A stretch of 8,246 nt of DNA from Candidatus Hydrogenedentota bacterium (GCA_012965445.1 DTSJ01000371.1:1-8246), one strand, 5' to 3'; counted from the first letter of the stretch, positions 1-6,610 are shown. Numbers and translations are program-made. The notes: a model not told the origin generated them from the sequence alone.

Positions 1-218
1 ACGCCCTCACCCACTTTCTCAACGATTCCCGCGCCCTCATGCCCAATTACGAAAGGCAGCCTGGCAGGTATCTTTCCGTTGATGACCGAAAGATCCGAAT
101 GGCACACCCCGGTCGCGACCATTTTCACGAGTACTTCGCCCGCCTTCGGTGCATCCAACTCCACATCCAATACTTCAAGTTTGTTCAACTCAGTCACAAC
201 AGCAGCTTTGATCTTCAC
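1..218 (-). CDS. Zinc-dependent alcohol dehydrogenase, N-terminal part (cut by the left edge)
   Basis: The first 72 residues of a medium-chain, zinc-dependent alcohol dehydrogenase, which would oxidise an alcohol to an aldehyde or ketone with NAD(P)+. The GroES-like catalytic domain begins at residue 1. GVCHSDLSVINGK (residues 37-49) carries the catalytic zinc ligand Cys39 and the proton-relay Ser41. The next conserved block, FVIGHEGAG (56-64), carries the second zinc ligand His60 and Glu61. The structural-zinc loop and the Rossmann domain lie outside the window. The start is GTG at 216-218, chosen because AGGAGAG (224-230) precedes it at ideal spacing and the protein then begins in the usual KIKAAVV strand. 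It follows the carboxymuconolactone decarboxylase-like gene on the same strand after 122 nt, and a possible promoter lies in that gap. The family is secure; the substrate cannot be read from this fragment. Confidence 0.9.
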   Translation of the reverse strand, partial: MKIKAAVVTELNKLEVLDVELDAPKAGEVLVKMVATGVCHSDLSVINGKIPARLPFVIGHEGAGIVEKVGEG

Positions 219-264
219 GAATTCTCTCCTAAAAAAACCCAAATGATTAGATTATTGAAAATGA

Positions 265-301
265 CCTGTCCAAAATACCCTTTAATCGATACGACTATCA
301 A
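265..301 (-). promoter_or_regulatory. Possible sigma70-type promoter for the alcohol dehydrogenase
   Basis: On the minus strand a TTGATA box (296-301) is followed after 18 nt by TATTTT (272-277). This would start transcription near 265 and give a leader of about 47 nt that includes the AGGAGAG ribosome binding site. The match was made by eye against the consensus in AT-rich DNA, so it may be chance. If real, the dehydrogenase can be transcribed apart from the upstream gene. Confidence 0.3.
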
Positions 302-340
302 CTATCGGACGTCGCGACACCCTTCGCCGAGAAATCGATC

Positions 341-754
341 CTAGTCTTCCGGAGTCCGCCCTGAATCCATGACCTCCTTCAGCGTTCGCAAGCCCTCCAC
401 CATCACCGGAACCCCACCGTACGTACACTGCTGAAAAATAACCTCAGCCACCTCATTCTTGTCAGCACCCACCCGCATCGCCGCCTTGATATGCGCCTTC
501 AACTCCGCAGGCTTGTCCAGCACAGTCAGCGAAGCCACGGCACACAACTCCCGCTGCTTCTGCGATATTACCTCGCGCGAATACAGTCGACCCGTATAAA
601 ACATGGAAATATGCTTCGCGAGCTCAGGATCGAACTCCTTCCACAATCCAAACGCACCCTGCGCCACATCCTTTCCGTCCTCTGTTGACGGGTCCCCGAA
701 CAATAGCCGCGCTGTTGCTTTCGTCCGTTCAATCAGTTCATCATAGTCACTCAT
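341..754 (-). CDS. Carboxymuconolactone decarboxylase (CMD) family protein
   Basis: A 137-residue, all-helical protein of the CMD/AhpD-like superfamily, close to the usual length for single-domain members. The segment RELCAVASLTVLDKPAELK (68-86) followed by His88 matches the core helical hairpin of 4-carboxymuconolactone decarboxylases. The helix ADKNEVAEVIFQQCTYGGVP (97-116) is the family's second signature, which usually reads like EEIxEVIxHxAxYxGxP. It lacks the CxxC redox pair of AhpD peroxidase partners: the only cysteines are Cys71 and Cys110, about 40 residues apart. It is therefore more like the PcaC-type branch. No other protocatechuate-pathway gene is visible, so a true PcaC role is not supported. 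The start is backed by GGAG (764-767) upstream of the ATG. It sits upstream of the alcohol dehydrogenase and is divergent from the secreted protein at 855. The family call is firm; the reaction is unknown. Confidence 0.88.
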   Translation of the reverse strand: MSDYDELIERTKATARLLFGDPSTEDGKDVAQGAFGLWKEFDPELAKHISMFYTGRLYSREVISQKQRELCAVASLTVLDKPAELKAHIKAAMRVGADKNEVAEVIFQQCTYGGVPVMVEGLRTLKEVMDSGRTPED

Positions 755-776
755 TTCTTTTCTCCAATCCCTGTGT

Positions 777-806
777 TTATCAGACCAAACCTGCTATTCT
801 CATAAT
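777..806 (+). promoter_or_regulatory. Possible promoter in the divergent gap, reading towards the secreted protein
   Basis: The 100-bp divergent gap holds a CATAAT box (801-806, five of six matches to TATAAT) preceded by a TTATCA box (777-782) at 18-nt spacing. This would start transcription near 813 and leave a leader of about 40 nt before the ATG at 855. A weaker minus-strand candidate for the opposite gene overlaps the same DNA, so the two promoters could compete. Consensus match by eye only. Confidence 0.3.
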
Positions 807-854
807 CAGACAATCCGCAATGTGTACTCAACATATACCAAGAGGCGACACATC

Positions 855-1529
855 ATGTCCAAGAATATCATCCTCCCAATAGTTCTCATCTTGGCGACCG
901 CCTCACTCTCAGCCCTCGCCCAGGACAAGACCAACTTCGTCGGCATCGAAGAAGACTGGTCTCAAGCCGAATCCGAATCCATCTCAGTCCGTAACGATGT
1001 CGCTCAACCCTCAACCCCCATAGTCACGAAACGCTACTTCAAGATCAAAAAAGGTGCCTTTCCCCAATTCCTCAAAGTCTCCCAAGAAGGCGTATGGCCC
1101 TTCTTCGAAAAAATAGGCTCACGCGTCGTCGGCATGTGGAAAGTCATCCATACCGAGCAGTCAGGCTCCAAAGCATCCCCCGACTACGATGAAGTAATTC
1201 TCATGACCCAATACGCCTCCGTCGAGCATTGGAAAGCCTCCAGAAAAATGGCTGAGATGGGCGGCAACGGCCCGGACTGGAAGAAAGCCCGCGAAGCAAT
1301 CGAGTTGCGCCGCTCTCTTACATTCGAAACCTCCCTCCAATTCCTCCAAGGCTCCACTTGGCACAATCCCCCCTACTACATGCCCGGACTCGAAGAATCT
1401 GTCGTCCGAAAACCGACTCGCAAGATCATCCAGTTCAATAACCGTGATATCCAAGACATTGGAGAGAAGGCCAAAGAGATCGAGAAGCGTGGAACGATCA
1501 CATTTATAAAACCAATAGACTTGAATTAG
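855..1529 (+). CDS. Secreted NIPSNAP-like (dimeric alpha-beta barrel) protein
   Basis: A 224-residue exported protein. The N-terminus MSKNIILPIV plus a hydrophobic run to about residue 20 and the ALA|QDK junction (cleavage after Ala22) form a Sec signal peptide. The reading frame opens at 822, but I chose the ATG at 855 because AGAGG (841-845) sits 9 nt before it and the signal peptide then has normal shape. Residues 58-165 resemble the NIPSNAP/EthD-like ferredoxin fold. They run from a first strand (VTKRYFKIKKG), through a helix ending in VWPFFEKIGSRVVGMWKV (80-97), to EVILMTQYASVEHWKASR (113-130) and a further helix with paired Arg residues. NIPSNAP-like domains are usually cytoplasmic or mitochondrial, or sit in small bacterial enzymes of unclear function, so a secreted one is notable. 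The tail (185-224) is not assigned. Function unknown; a role as a binding protein or an enzyme cannot be told apart. Confidence 0.75.
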   Translation: MSKNIILPIVLILATASLSALAQDKTNFVGIEEDWSQAESESISVRNDVAQPSTPIVTKRYFKIKKGAFPQFLKVSQEGVWPFFEKIGSRVVGMWKVIHTEQSGSKASPDYDEVILMTQYASVEHWKASRKMAEMGGNGPDWKKAREAIELRRSLTFETSLQFLQGSTWHNPPYYMPGLEESVVRKPTRKIIQFNNRDIQDIGEKAKEIEKRGTITFIKPIDLN

Positions 1530-1531
1530 CC

Positions 1532-1561
1532 TGAATTACACTCCAACAGGGTCTCTATACT
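1532..1561 (+). promoter_or_regulatory. Possible promoter upstream of the aminotransferase operon
   Basis: The 122-bp gap before the aminotransferase contains TATACT (1556-1561), a five-of-six match to the -10 consensus. Only a poor -35 box (TGAATT, 1532-1537) lies 18 nt before it. Transcription would start about 7 nt downstream, giving a leader of roughly 85 nt. I saw no clear terminator hairpin after the preceding gene, so read-through from it is also possible. Confidence 0.25.
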
Positions 1562-1651
1562 GTGCAATTCGTCGTGCGGAACTTGCTATCCCACCCCTGT
1601 TTTTATTACTCTTCCCGCGTTCAACCCTGACCTGACCCAAGGATTACGTAC

Positions 1652-2836
1652 ATGCAATCGTTTCACCCTCCCCGACGAACTCTCATGGGTCCCGGCCCTT
1701 CCGACATCAACCCCCGCGTAACTGATGCCCTCGCAAAAGACACCCTCGGCCACCTCGACCCCCAGTTTATCGTACTGATGGATCAAATCAAAGAGATGCT
1801 CCAATACGCCTTCCAGACCAAAAACAAAATGACTTTCCCCGTTTCAGCACCTGGTTCCGCCGGAATGGAGTGTTGCTTCGTCAATCTCGTCGAACCCGGC
1901 GATAAAGTCGCCATCGCACAGAACGGTGTCTTCGGCATGCGCATGAAGGAAAACGCCGAACGCTGCGGCGCGAACCCTGTCATGATCGAACAGACATGGG
2001 GCGAACCGGTGAACCCCGACCTCGTCGAGGAGACCCTCAAGTCCAATCCACATGCCAAGATATTCGCCTTCGTTCACGCCGAGACCTCTACGGGCGCCCT
2101 ATCAGATGCCGAGACCCTTTGCAAAATCGCCCGCGACAACGACTGCCTCGTACTCGTCGATGCCGTTACATCTCTCGGCGGGTCCCCCCTCAAAGTAGAC
2201 GAGTGGGGAATCGACGCGATATACTCAGGCACCCAGAAATGCCTCTCTTGCGTTCCCGGCATCTCCCCGGTCTCCTTCAGCGAACGCGCACTTGATACCA
2301 TCAAGAATCGGAAAACCAAAGTCCAGAGCTGGTTCCTCGATGTCAGCCTTCTCATGACTTACTGGGGCGGCGAAGCGAAACGAGCCTACCACCACACGGC
2401 CCCTGTAAACGCTATGTATGCCCTTCACGAAGCTCTCGTTATTCTCCAGGAAGAAGGCCTAGAAGCCGCCTGGAAACGTCATACACGCAACCACAACGCC
2501 CTCAAAGCAGGCTTCGAAGCCATGGGACTTTCCTTCATCGTCGAAGAAGGCTCCCGCCTCCCACAGCTCAACTCAGTCTCCGTCCCCGAAGGCGTCGATG
2601 AAGCCGCTGTCCGTAGCGCACTTCTCAACGAATACAGCCTCGAAATCGGTGCAGGACTTGGTGCGATGGCAGGTAAAATATGGCGTGTCGGACTCATGGG
2701 CCACGCGTCGAATCCGAAAAACGTCCTGCTGTGCCTCGGCGCAATGGACACAATCCTCTCAGGCATGAACGCCGCGATCAATTCGGGCGTCGCCGTTGCC
2801 AAAGCCCGCGACTACTACGCCGCAAACCAGGAGTAA
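1652..2836 (+). CDS. Class V PLP aminotransferase, alanine/serine-glyoxylate aminotransferase type
   Basis: A 394-residue cytoplasmic pyridoxal-phosphate enzyme that aligns along its whole length with alanine-glyoxylate aminotransferase (AGXT). Visible signatures are the N-terminal GPGPSDINPRV (13-23), YAFQTKNKMTFPVSAPGSAG (52-71) at the substrate/PLP site, and HAETSTG (142-148). LVDAVTSLGG (168-177) supplies Asp170, which contacts the PLP ring nitrogen, and SGTQK (192-196) has Lys196 as the PLP Schiff-base lysine. YHHT (246-249) contacts PLP phosphate, and Arg345 in WRVGLMG binds the substrate carboxylate. The tryptophan that stacks on PLP in human AGXT is Phe94 here (NGVFG). The start is supported by AAGGA (1639-1643) 8 nt upstream. 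It is the first gene of a three-gene cluster. The likely reaction moves an amino group from alanine or serine to glyoxylate. Related enzymes use ureidoglycine or phosphonates, and the sequence alone does not settle the donor. Confidence 0.93.
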   Translation: MQSFHPPRRTLMGPGPSDINPRVTDALAKDTLGHLDPQFIVLMDQIKEMLQYAFQTKNKMTFPVSAPGSAGMECCFVNLVEPGDKVAIAQNGVFGMRMKENAERCGANPVMIEQTWGEPVNPDLVEETLKSNPHAKIFAFVHAETSTGALSDAETLCKIARDNDCLVLVDAVTSLGGSPLKVDEWGIDAIYSGTQKCLSCVPGISPVSFSERALDTIKNRKTKVQSWFLDVSLLMTYWGGEAKRAYHHTAPVNAMYALHEALVILQEEGLEAAWKRHTRNHNALKAGFEAMGLSFIVEEGSRLPQLNSVSVPEGVDEAAVRSALLNEYSLEIGAGLGAMAGKIWRVGLMGHASNPKNVLLCLGAMDTILSGMNAAINSGVAVAKARDYYAANQE

Positions 2837-2842
2837 CACAAG

Positions 2843-3259
2843 ATGCAGGACTTACTAGTACTCTTTATAGCGATTGGATCGTGGATCGTTCTCGGATTCA
2901 TTATTTACTGGGGGTTCCTCCGACTCCAGATCATCGAACGCGACACCAGGTTCCCTGAAGAAGAACCAATAAAACCCGAATGTAATTTCATTGGGCGCGG
3001 CGGCATGGACGGTGCTCGCGCAGTTCGCAAGCCCTTCGCGCGACTCACCCTGTATCATAATTTTTTCGTTGCCAGTTTCAAAGCACAGCGTCGAATGTTT
3101 CCCTATTCGGCGATTACAGAACTCAGACCCTATACGCGCCACAACCAGACTTGGCTCCTCATCAACGCTACCCAGCCCGAAACTGGACGCGAGTTTGAAT
3201 TGTACTTCCTGAACAACGATCTCGAAATCGTCCAAAAAGCCATCGAAGAAAAACGCTAA
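2843..3259 (+). CDS. Small membrane-anchored protein, possible PH-like cytoplasmic domain
   Basis: A 138-residue protein I cannot assign to a named family. It has one N-terminal transmembrane helix (about 4-26) and then the basic/acidic segment RLQIIERDTRFPEEE. A soluble domain follows (about 60-136) with alternating strands: ARLTLYHNFFVASF, RRMFPYSAITELRPY, TWLLINAT and REFELYFLNN. A C-terminal helix (EIVQKAIEEKR) closes it. That order, with a 'PYSAITELRPY' turn, resembles bacterial PH-like domains. This is pattern recognition, not a search result. The positively charged residues after the helix suggest the domain faces the cytoplasm. AGGAG (2829-2833) overlaps the end of the aminotransferase and lies 9 nt before the ATG. 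Gaps of 6 nt upstream and 3 nt downstream place it firmly inside the operon. A reading frame on the opposite strand spans it but lacks these supports. Confidence 0.8.
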   Translation: MQDLLVLFIAIGSWIVLGFIIYWGFLRLQIIERDTRFPEEEPIKPECNFIGRGGMDGARAVRKPFARLTLYHNFFVASFKAQRRMFPYSAITELRPYTRHNQTWLLINATQPETGREFELYFLNNDLEIVQKAIEEKR

Positions 3260-3262
3260 GAC

Positions 3263-4222
3263 ATGCCGCCCGCACCCCCGCTCACGATTCTTGTCATGGG
3301 CGCAGGCTCGCTCGGCAGCGTCACCGGCGGATTCATGGCAAATGCCGGACACAGCGTCCATCTCGTCGGCCGCAATCCGCACATGGATGCCATCGTAGAG
3401 AATGGCCTCGCGATTACAGGCATCTGGGGCGATCATCACGCCACCTCCCTGCACACGCATATCTCCGTCTCCGAACTCCCGCCCCTTGCCTATGATCTCG
3501 TCATCCTGGCCGTCAAATCCTACGACACTGACGCAGCCCTTACCGAAATCGCGCCCTACGTCTCAGAAAAGACCCTGATCTGCTCCTACCAGAACGGACT
3601 CGGCAACGCCGAACTCATCGCCGAACACTACGGCTGGGACCGCTGCATCGAGTCGCGCGTCATATACGGCGCCCGCATCAACGAACCCGGCGCGGTCGAA
3701 GTAACCGTCATGGCACACAAAACTGCCCTCGGCGTATACCGCGACACACCCCATATCGACCGGATCAAAGCCATCGCAGAAGCCATGGACGCCTCAGGAG
3801 TCCCCACCGAATTCGCAGACAATATCGGCACTCTCCTCTGGTACAAACTCGCCTACAACTGCTCCCTGAACCCCCTATCGGCCCTGCTCGATGTCCCCTA
3901 CGCCCGACTTCTCGACACCGAAGAATCAAAAACCACCATGCGCGAAGTTATCCACGAACTCTACGCCGTCGGACGCGCCCTGGAAATAGAACTCAATCCC
4001 CCTACACCCGAAGGCTACATAGAACTCCTCTTCGGCACACTGATCCCCGACACGGGCGAGCACTACGCCAGCACACGAGAAGACCTAAAGAGAAAGCGCA
4101 AAACCGAAATCGATAGCCTGAACGGTGCCATCTGTCAGCGCGCAAAAAAACTAGGAATCCCAACCCCCACCAACGCCCGCCTCACACAGGAAATCAAAGA
4201 GAGAGAACGGGAATACCTGTAA
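3263..4222 (+). CDS. 2-dehydropantoate 2-reductase (ketopantoate reductase) family protein
   Basis: A 319-residue NADPH-dependent reductase of the ApbA/PanE family, slightly longer than the usual 290-310. The Rossmann domain has the dinucleotide motif GAGSLGS (13-19). VGR (35-37) puts Arg36 where PanE binds the NADPH 2'-phosphate. LVILAVKSYDT (79-89) and SYQNGLGN (108-115) are the next conserved blocks. The helical C-terminal domain carries the catalytic lysine Lys195 in LLWYKLAYNCSLNPLSAL, with Asn199 and Asn203. Glu282 in KTEIDSLNGAI is the conserved active-site glutamate. All key PanE residues are present, so the enzyme should be active. It starts 3 nt after the previous stop with no strong ribosome binding site, which suggests translational coupling. 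No other pantothenate gene is nearby and the family includes paralogues acting on other 2-oxo acids, so panE itself is not asserted. Confidence 0.9.
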   Translation: MPPAPPLTILVMGAGSLGSVTGGFMANAGHSVHLVGRNPHMDAIVENGLAITGIWGDHHATSLHTHISVSELPPLAYDLVILAVKSYDTDAALTEIAPYVSEKTLICSYQNGLGNAELIAEHYGWDRCIESRVIYGARINEPGAVEVTVMAHKTALGVYRDTPHIDRIKAIAEAMDASGVPTEFADNIGTLLWYKLAYNCSLNPLSALLDVPYARLLDTEESKTTMREVIHELYAVGRALEIELNPPTPEGYIELLFGTLIPDTGEHYASTREDLKRKRKTEIDSLNGAICQRAKKLGIPTPTNARLTQEIKEREREYL

Positions 4223-4330
4223 CGATTGAGAAAATCGCTTTCGGTATCGGCCTCTGCGGCTCTTTGCGCTGCAAACAGGGGCGATTCATTGCTCTCTACG
4301 GCCCGACAGACCGTAAAAACCCCCTTCCAA

Positions 4331-4396
4331 CTGTGCTCAACTTATCCATATCCTTTGCTGGAACCTGTTCAACCCTGCTCAAACTCTGCCTAACTT
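4331..4396. repeat. Degenerate tandem repeat, ~10-11 nt period
   Basis: Three neighbouring copies of a motif like CTGCTCAAC(C/T) occur: CTGTTCAACC from 4365, CTGCTCAAACT from 4375 and CTGCCTAACTT from 4386. A looser copy, CTGTGCTCAACTT, begins at 4331. The copies agree only in part. They could be slippage products, a decayed coding stretch or chance in C-rich DNA. Confidence 0.3.
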
Positions 4397-4469
4397 CGGA
4401 TAAAACTTTTCCTTTTTCCGGGAGTTTCGATGAAGCATAGGATTGAATGTCAACCTGTTCCCCTCAGCA

Positions 4470-4586
4470 TGTAGTGCCCAACTAATTGTGGACAGTCAAT
4501 CCGAGTACTTATTCTGTTAGTTTGTCGTGATGATTGAGTTCATCCAGCTCATTTTTCAGCGAGAGGACCATCCAAAATTTATGCAC
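4470..4586. mobile_element. Possible insertion-sequence end and relic
   Basis: The segment beginning TGTAGTGCCCAACTAATTG at 4470 and continuing into GGACAG (4490-4495) looks like the terminal inverted repeat of an IS3-type element. Such ends commonly begin TG and contain a '...TGG(A)CA' core. Just inside it lies the tail of a minus-strand reading frame (stop at 4509) whose last residues include LKNELDELNHH, a short charged helix. No matching inverted copy was found elsewhere in the window. There is also no recognisable transposase domain and no target duplication. If real, this is a solitary remnant. Confidence 0.25.
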
Positions 4587-4689
4587 ACCAGGAGCAACGG
4601 GTTACTCGATCCTGTAAATCCCCTTGTATTGTGATAGAAAAAACTTGAAATAGGCCGGGTGTTATTGGAACGGAGCCGAACTTTATGCC

Positions 4690-5517
4690 TCAAAGCAGCG
4701 CCTTACAAATCGGGTGATCGGGATTCATCTTCCGAATGCGCTCGCCTATTTCACGGGCCCGATCCATGTTCTCGAGACGCTGGTAGCAAAGCCCCTGTTT
4801 CGCCAGTATGTCCACAATGCCGAAACTCTCCCCGTAGGCAATGTAGAAGCGTCCAGGTTTAATACGATCCTCCGCGTTTCGATAAAACTCCAATGCCTTC
4901 GGGAAATTTTCCCCCACAAATGCGATTTCGCCCCGAAGGTAGTTGCCTTCAGGTTTCTCCTCATTCATCTCCTGATACTTTTCGATGAGCTTGTCAGCTT
5001 TTTCAAGAGAACTTCGGCTTAGTTCAGCATCGCCCGTGAGTTTCGCAGCACGTCCAAGCATAAAAAGCGTCGCAAAATTTGCGCCGCCTTCTACCTGAGC
5101 GTTTCCGGCATGTTCCAGCGCGGCGTCCCAGCTACCCTCGGCGAACTCAGTGGCGGCAAGGCCAACGAGAGCCTTCGCGTTTCCGGGCTCAGTATTGAGT
5201 ACGTGCTGAAAACTGTTCTTCGCACCTTCGTAATTCCCAATCTGAAGGAGTGTGCTGCCAAGGTCAATGCGCGCTGCAGAAAGTTTCGGGCGCTTCCGCG
5301 TCACTTGTCCGAGTATATCGACAGCCCGCTTGACTTGACCGAGCCGAGCGTAGCACTTCCCCAGCTGATGGTATGCCGCCGCCATCGAAGTGTCGAGCCG
5401 AATCGCCGACTCAAAATGCATCGCCGCCGCGCTCACATCACCCGTCAGGGAAGCAGTGAGACCTTCGTCATAAAAACTCTCGGCATTATCGCCGCCAAAT
5501 ATTTCGGAAGTGGGCAT
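4690..5517 (-). CDS. Tetratricopeptide (TPR) repeat protein
   Basis: A 275-residue protein made almost entirely of TPR helical hairpins, a protein-protein interaction scaffold. Repeats with the usual small/large hydrophobic pattern can be placed at about 12-45 (AESFYDEGL...AAMHFESAIRLDT), 46-79 (AAYHQLGKCYARLGQ...), 80-113 (AARIDLGSTLLQIGNYEGAK...), 114-141, 191-222 (GNYLRGEIAFVGENFPKALE...) and 236-269 (AKQGLCYQRLENMDRAREI...). The segment 147-185 is less regular. There is no signal peptide or membrane helix, so it is probably cytoplasmic. It begins 10 nt after the aroB stop; AAGGA (5524-5528) spans that stop and acts as its ribosome binding site, so the two genes should be co-transcribed. 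The partner is unknown, and a link to the shikimate pathway is not implied by the fold. Confidence 0.88.
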   Translation of the reverse strand: MPTSEIFGGDNAESFYDEGLTASLTGDVSAAAMHFESAIRLDTSMAAAYHQLGKCYARLGQVKRAVDILGQVTRKRPKLSAARIDLGSTLLQIGNYEGAKNSFQHVLNTEPGNAKALVGLAATEFAEGSWDAALEHAGNAQVEGGANFATLFMLGRAAKLTGDAELSRSSLEKADKLIEKYQEMNEEKPEGNYLRGEIAFVGENFPKALEFYRNAEDRIKPGRFYIAYGESFGIVDILAKQGLCYQRLENMDRAREIGERIRKMNPDHPICKALL

Positions 5518-5527
5518 AACGATCCTT

Positions 5528-6610
5528 TTAGCGAATAGCCTCCAATGCTGACCGTGCCTGATCCTCTGTCACATCCGTGCGATGCACAACATGCCCCATC
5601 TGATCCGCAACTACAAATTTCATCGTCCCCGCACACACCTTCTTGTCATGTTTCATCGCCGCAAGCATTTCGTCTACCGGCAGATCACTCCACTCAACAG
5701 GCAATCCGTAGGCCTCAAAGCAGCTTCGCTGGCGATCTACAAAGGCTTGGTCAACGAGACCCAGCTCGCGAGCAAGAACGCCCGCCGCACACATCCCGAG
5801 CGCAATTGCTTCCCCGTGCAGAAACCTGTTGTACTGCGTCACGGCTTCAATCCCGTGACCAAAAGTATGACCATAGTTCAGGTTCGCACGTATTCCCTGC
5901 TCAGTCTCGTCTGCAGCAACTATGGCGGCTTTAATTTCACACGAGCGTTTTACAGGAATCTTGAGCGCGTTTAAATCGCACTCAAGAATAGCCTCTACAT
6001 TGCTTTCCATGTGTTCGAACAGTGCTTCGTCAGCAATAACCCCGTGTTTGATTACTTCCGCCAACCCGGTGCGCAGTTCACGCGGTGGCAGTGTCTTTAA
6101 CAGCGCCATATCAATCAGCACCGCTTCCGGCTGATGAAAAGCGCCAATAATATTTTTGCCCAGTTCGTGATTGACCCCGGTTTTGCCGCCCACACTCGAA
6201 TCCACCTGTGCCACAATCGTAGTCGGAATCTGAATGAACGGGATGCCACGCATAAACGCCGCCGCAGTATAGCCGGCCGTGTCTCCCACCACACCGCCGC
6301 CCAACGCGACAACCAAACTCGATCGATCGAGCCCGCCTTCAAGAAACTCACCGATAAAAGTTTCGACCTGACGGAGACGCTTGTTGGATTCTCCAGCCGG
6401 CATCACGCACCGTACGACAGTGTGACCAGCATCAGTCAGGAGGGACTCAACAGTAGCACCATAGACCGAATCGACGGTCGTATCGGTGACAAGTGCGACC
6501 ACCCCCTCCACCCCGGTTCCAGCGACCAGTTCCGGCAAAGTACTCAATATATCCTGGCCGATATTGATGGGATACCCGCGATCCCCCAGCTGGACTCGTA
6601 ACGTCTCCAT
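5528..6610 (-). CDS. aroB: 3-dehydroquinate synthase
   Basis: The second enzyme of the shikimate pathway. It converts DAHP (3-deoxy-D-arabino-heptulosonate 7-phosphate) to 3-dehydroquinate, using NAD+ and a divalent metal, in the cytoplasm. At 360 residues it has the normal bacterial length. Signatures in order are PAGESNK (71-77), the NAD-binding LGGGVVGDTAGY (103-114), PTTIVAQVDSSVGGKTGVNH (129-148) and GKNIIGAFHQP (151-161). After these come GLAEVIKHG (182-190), NYGHTFGH (245-252), HGEAIALGM (265-273) and MKHDKK (319-324). The metal ligands Glu185, His248 and His265 are all present, so the enzyme should be active. The ATG at 6608-6610 gives the expected N-terminus, but its only good Shine-Dalgarno-like run, AAGGA (6626-6630), lies an over-long 15 nt upstream. 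It is the first gene of a two-gene unit with the TPR protein and is divergent from tRNA-Pro. Confidence 0.97.
   Translation of the reverse strand: METLRVQLGDRGYPINIGQDILSTLPELVAGTGVEGVVALVTDTTVDSVYGATVESLLTDAGHTVVRCVMPAGESNKRLRQVETFIGEFLEGGLDRSSLVVALGGGVVGDTAGYTAAAFMRGIPFIQIPTTIVAQVDSSVGGKTGVNHELGKNIIGAFHQPEAVLIDMALLKTLPPRELRTGLAEVIKHGVIADEALFEHMESNVEAILECDLNALKIPVKRSCEIKAAIVAADETEQGIRANLNYGHTFGHGIEAVTQYNRFLHGEAIALGMCAAGVLARELGLVDQAFVDRQRSCFEAYGLPVEWSDLPVDEMLAAMKHDKKVCAGTMKFVVADQMGHVVHRTDVTEDQARSALEAIR

Larger units (their letters stand above)
4223..4689. other. Convergent intergenic region (~470 bp) without a convincing gene
   Basis: This stretch separates two convergent genes. It holds a weak 5-bp hairpin right after the reductase stop (CGATT 4223-4227, AATCG 4233-4237) with no real T-tract. 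A bulged AT-rich hairpin spans 4397-4420 (CGGA/TCCG ends with an A4/T4 inner stem). There are also the degenerate repeats at 4331-4396 and a possible insertion-sequence end from 4470. No clean bidirectional terminator could be identified. The only reading frame noted is a 21-26 codon one on the minus strand (4509-4571, or from GTG at 4586), which has no clear ribosome binding site and is probably a relic or noise. Confidence 0.6.

Noticed and set aside
39..344. A 101-codon plus-strand reading frame at the left edge
   Set aside because: It lies opposite the alcohol dehydrogenase N-terminus, which has an excellent ribosome binding site and zinc-ligand motifs. The plus-strand translation looks random.
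341..754. Naming the CMD-family gene pcaC or ahpD
   Set aside because: There are no protocatechuate-pathway neighbours, and the AhpD CxxC pair is missing. Only the family can be supported.
822..854. An 11-codon upstream extension of the secreted protein
   Set aside because: Starting at 822 would put MYSTYTKRRHI before a normal signal peptide and bring no ribosome binding site. The ATG at 855 has AGAGG 9 nt upstream.
2855..3460. A 201-codon minus-strand reading frame opposite the small membrane protein and the start of the reductase
   Set aside because: The plus-strand genes there have a transmembrane helix, a dinucleotide-binding motif, a ribosome binding site and tight operon spacing. The antisense translation shows no recognisable domain.
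4298..4315. TACGG/CCGTA hairpin considered as the terminator of the plus-strand operon
   Set aside because: The five-pair stem is followed by AAAAA rather than T residues on the plus strand, and it lies about 75 nt past the stop, so it does not have terminator form in that direction.
5545..5974. Overlapping plus-strand reading frames of about 130 codons opposite aroB
   Set aside because: They are shadows of aroB, whose signature motifs and metal ligands are continuous along the minus strand.
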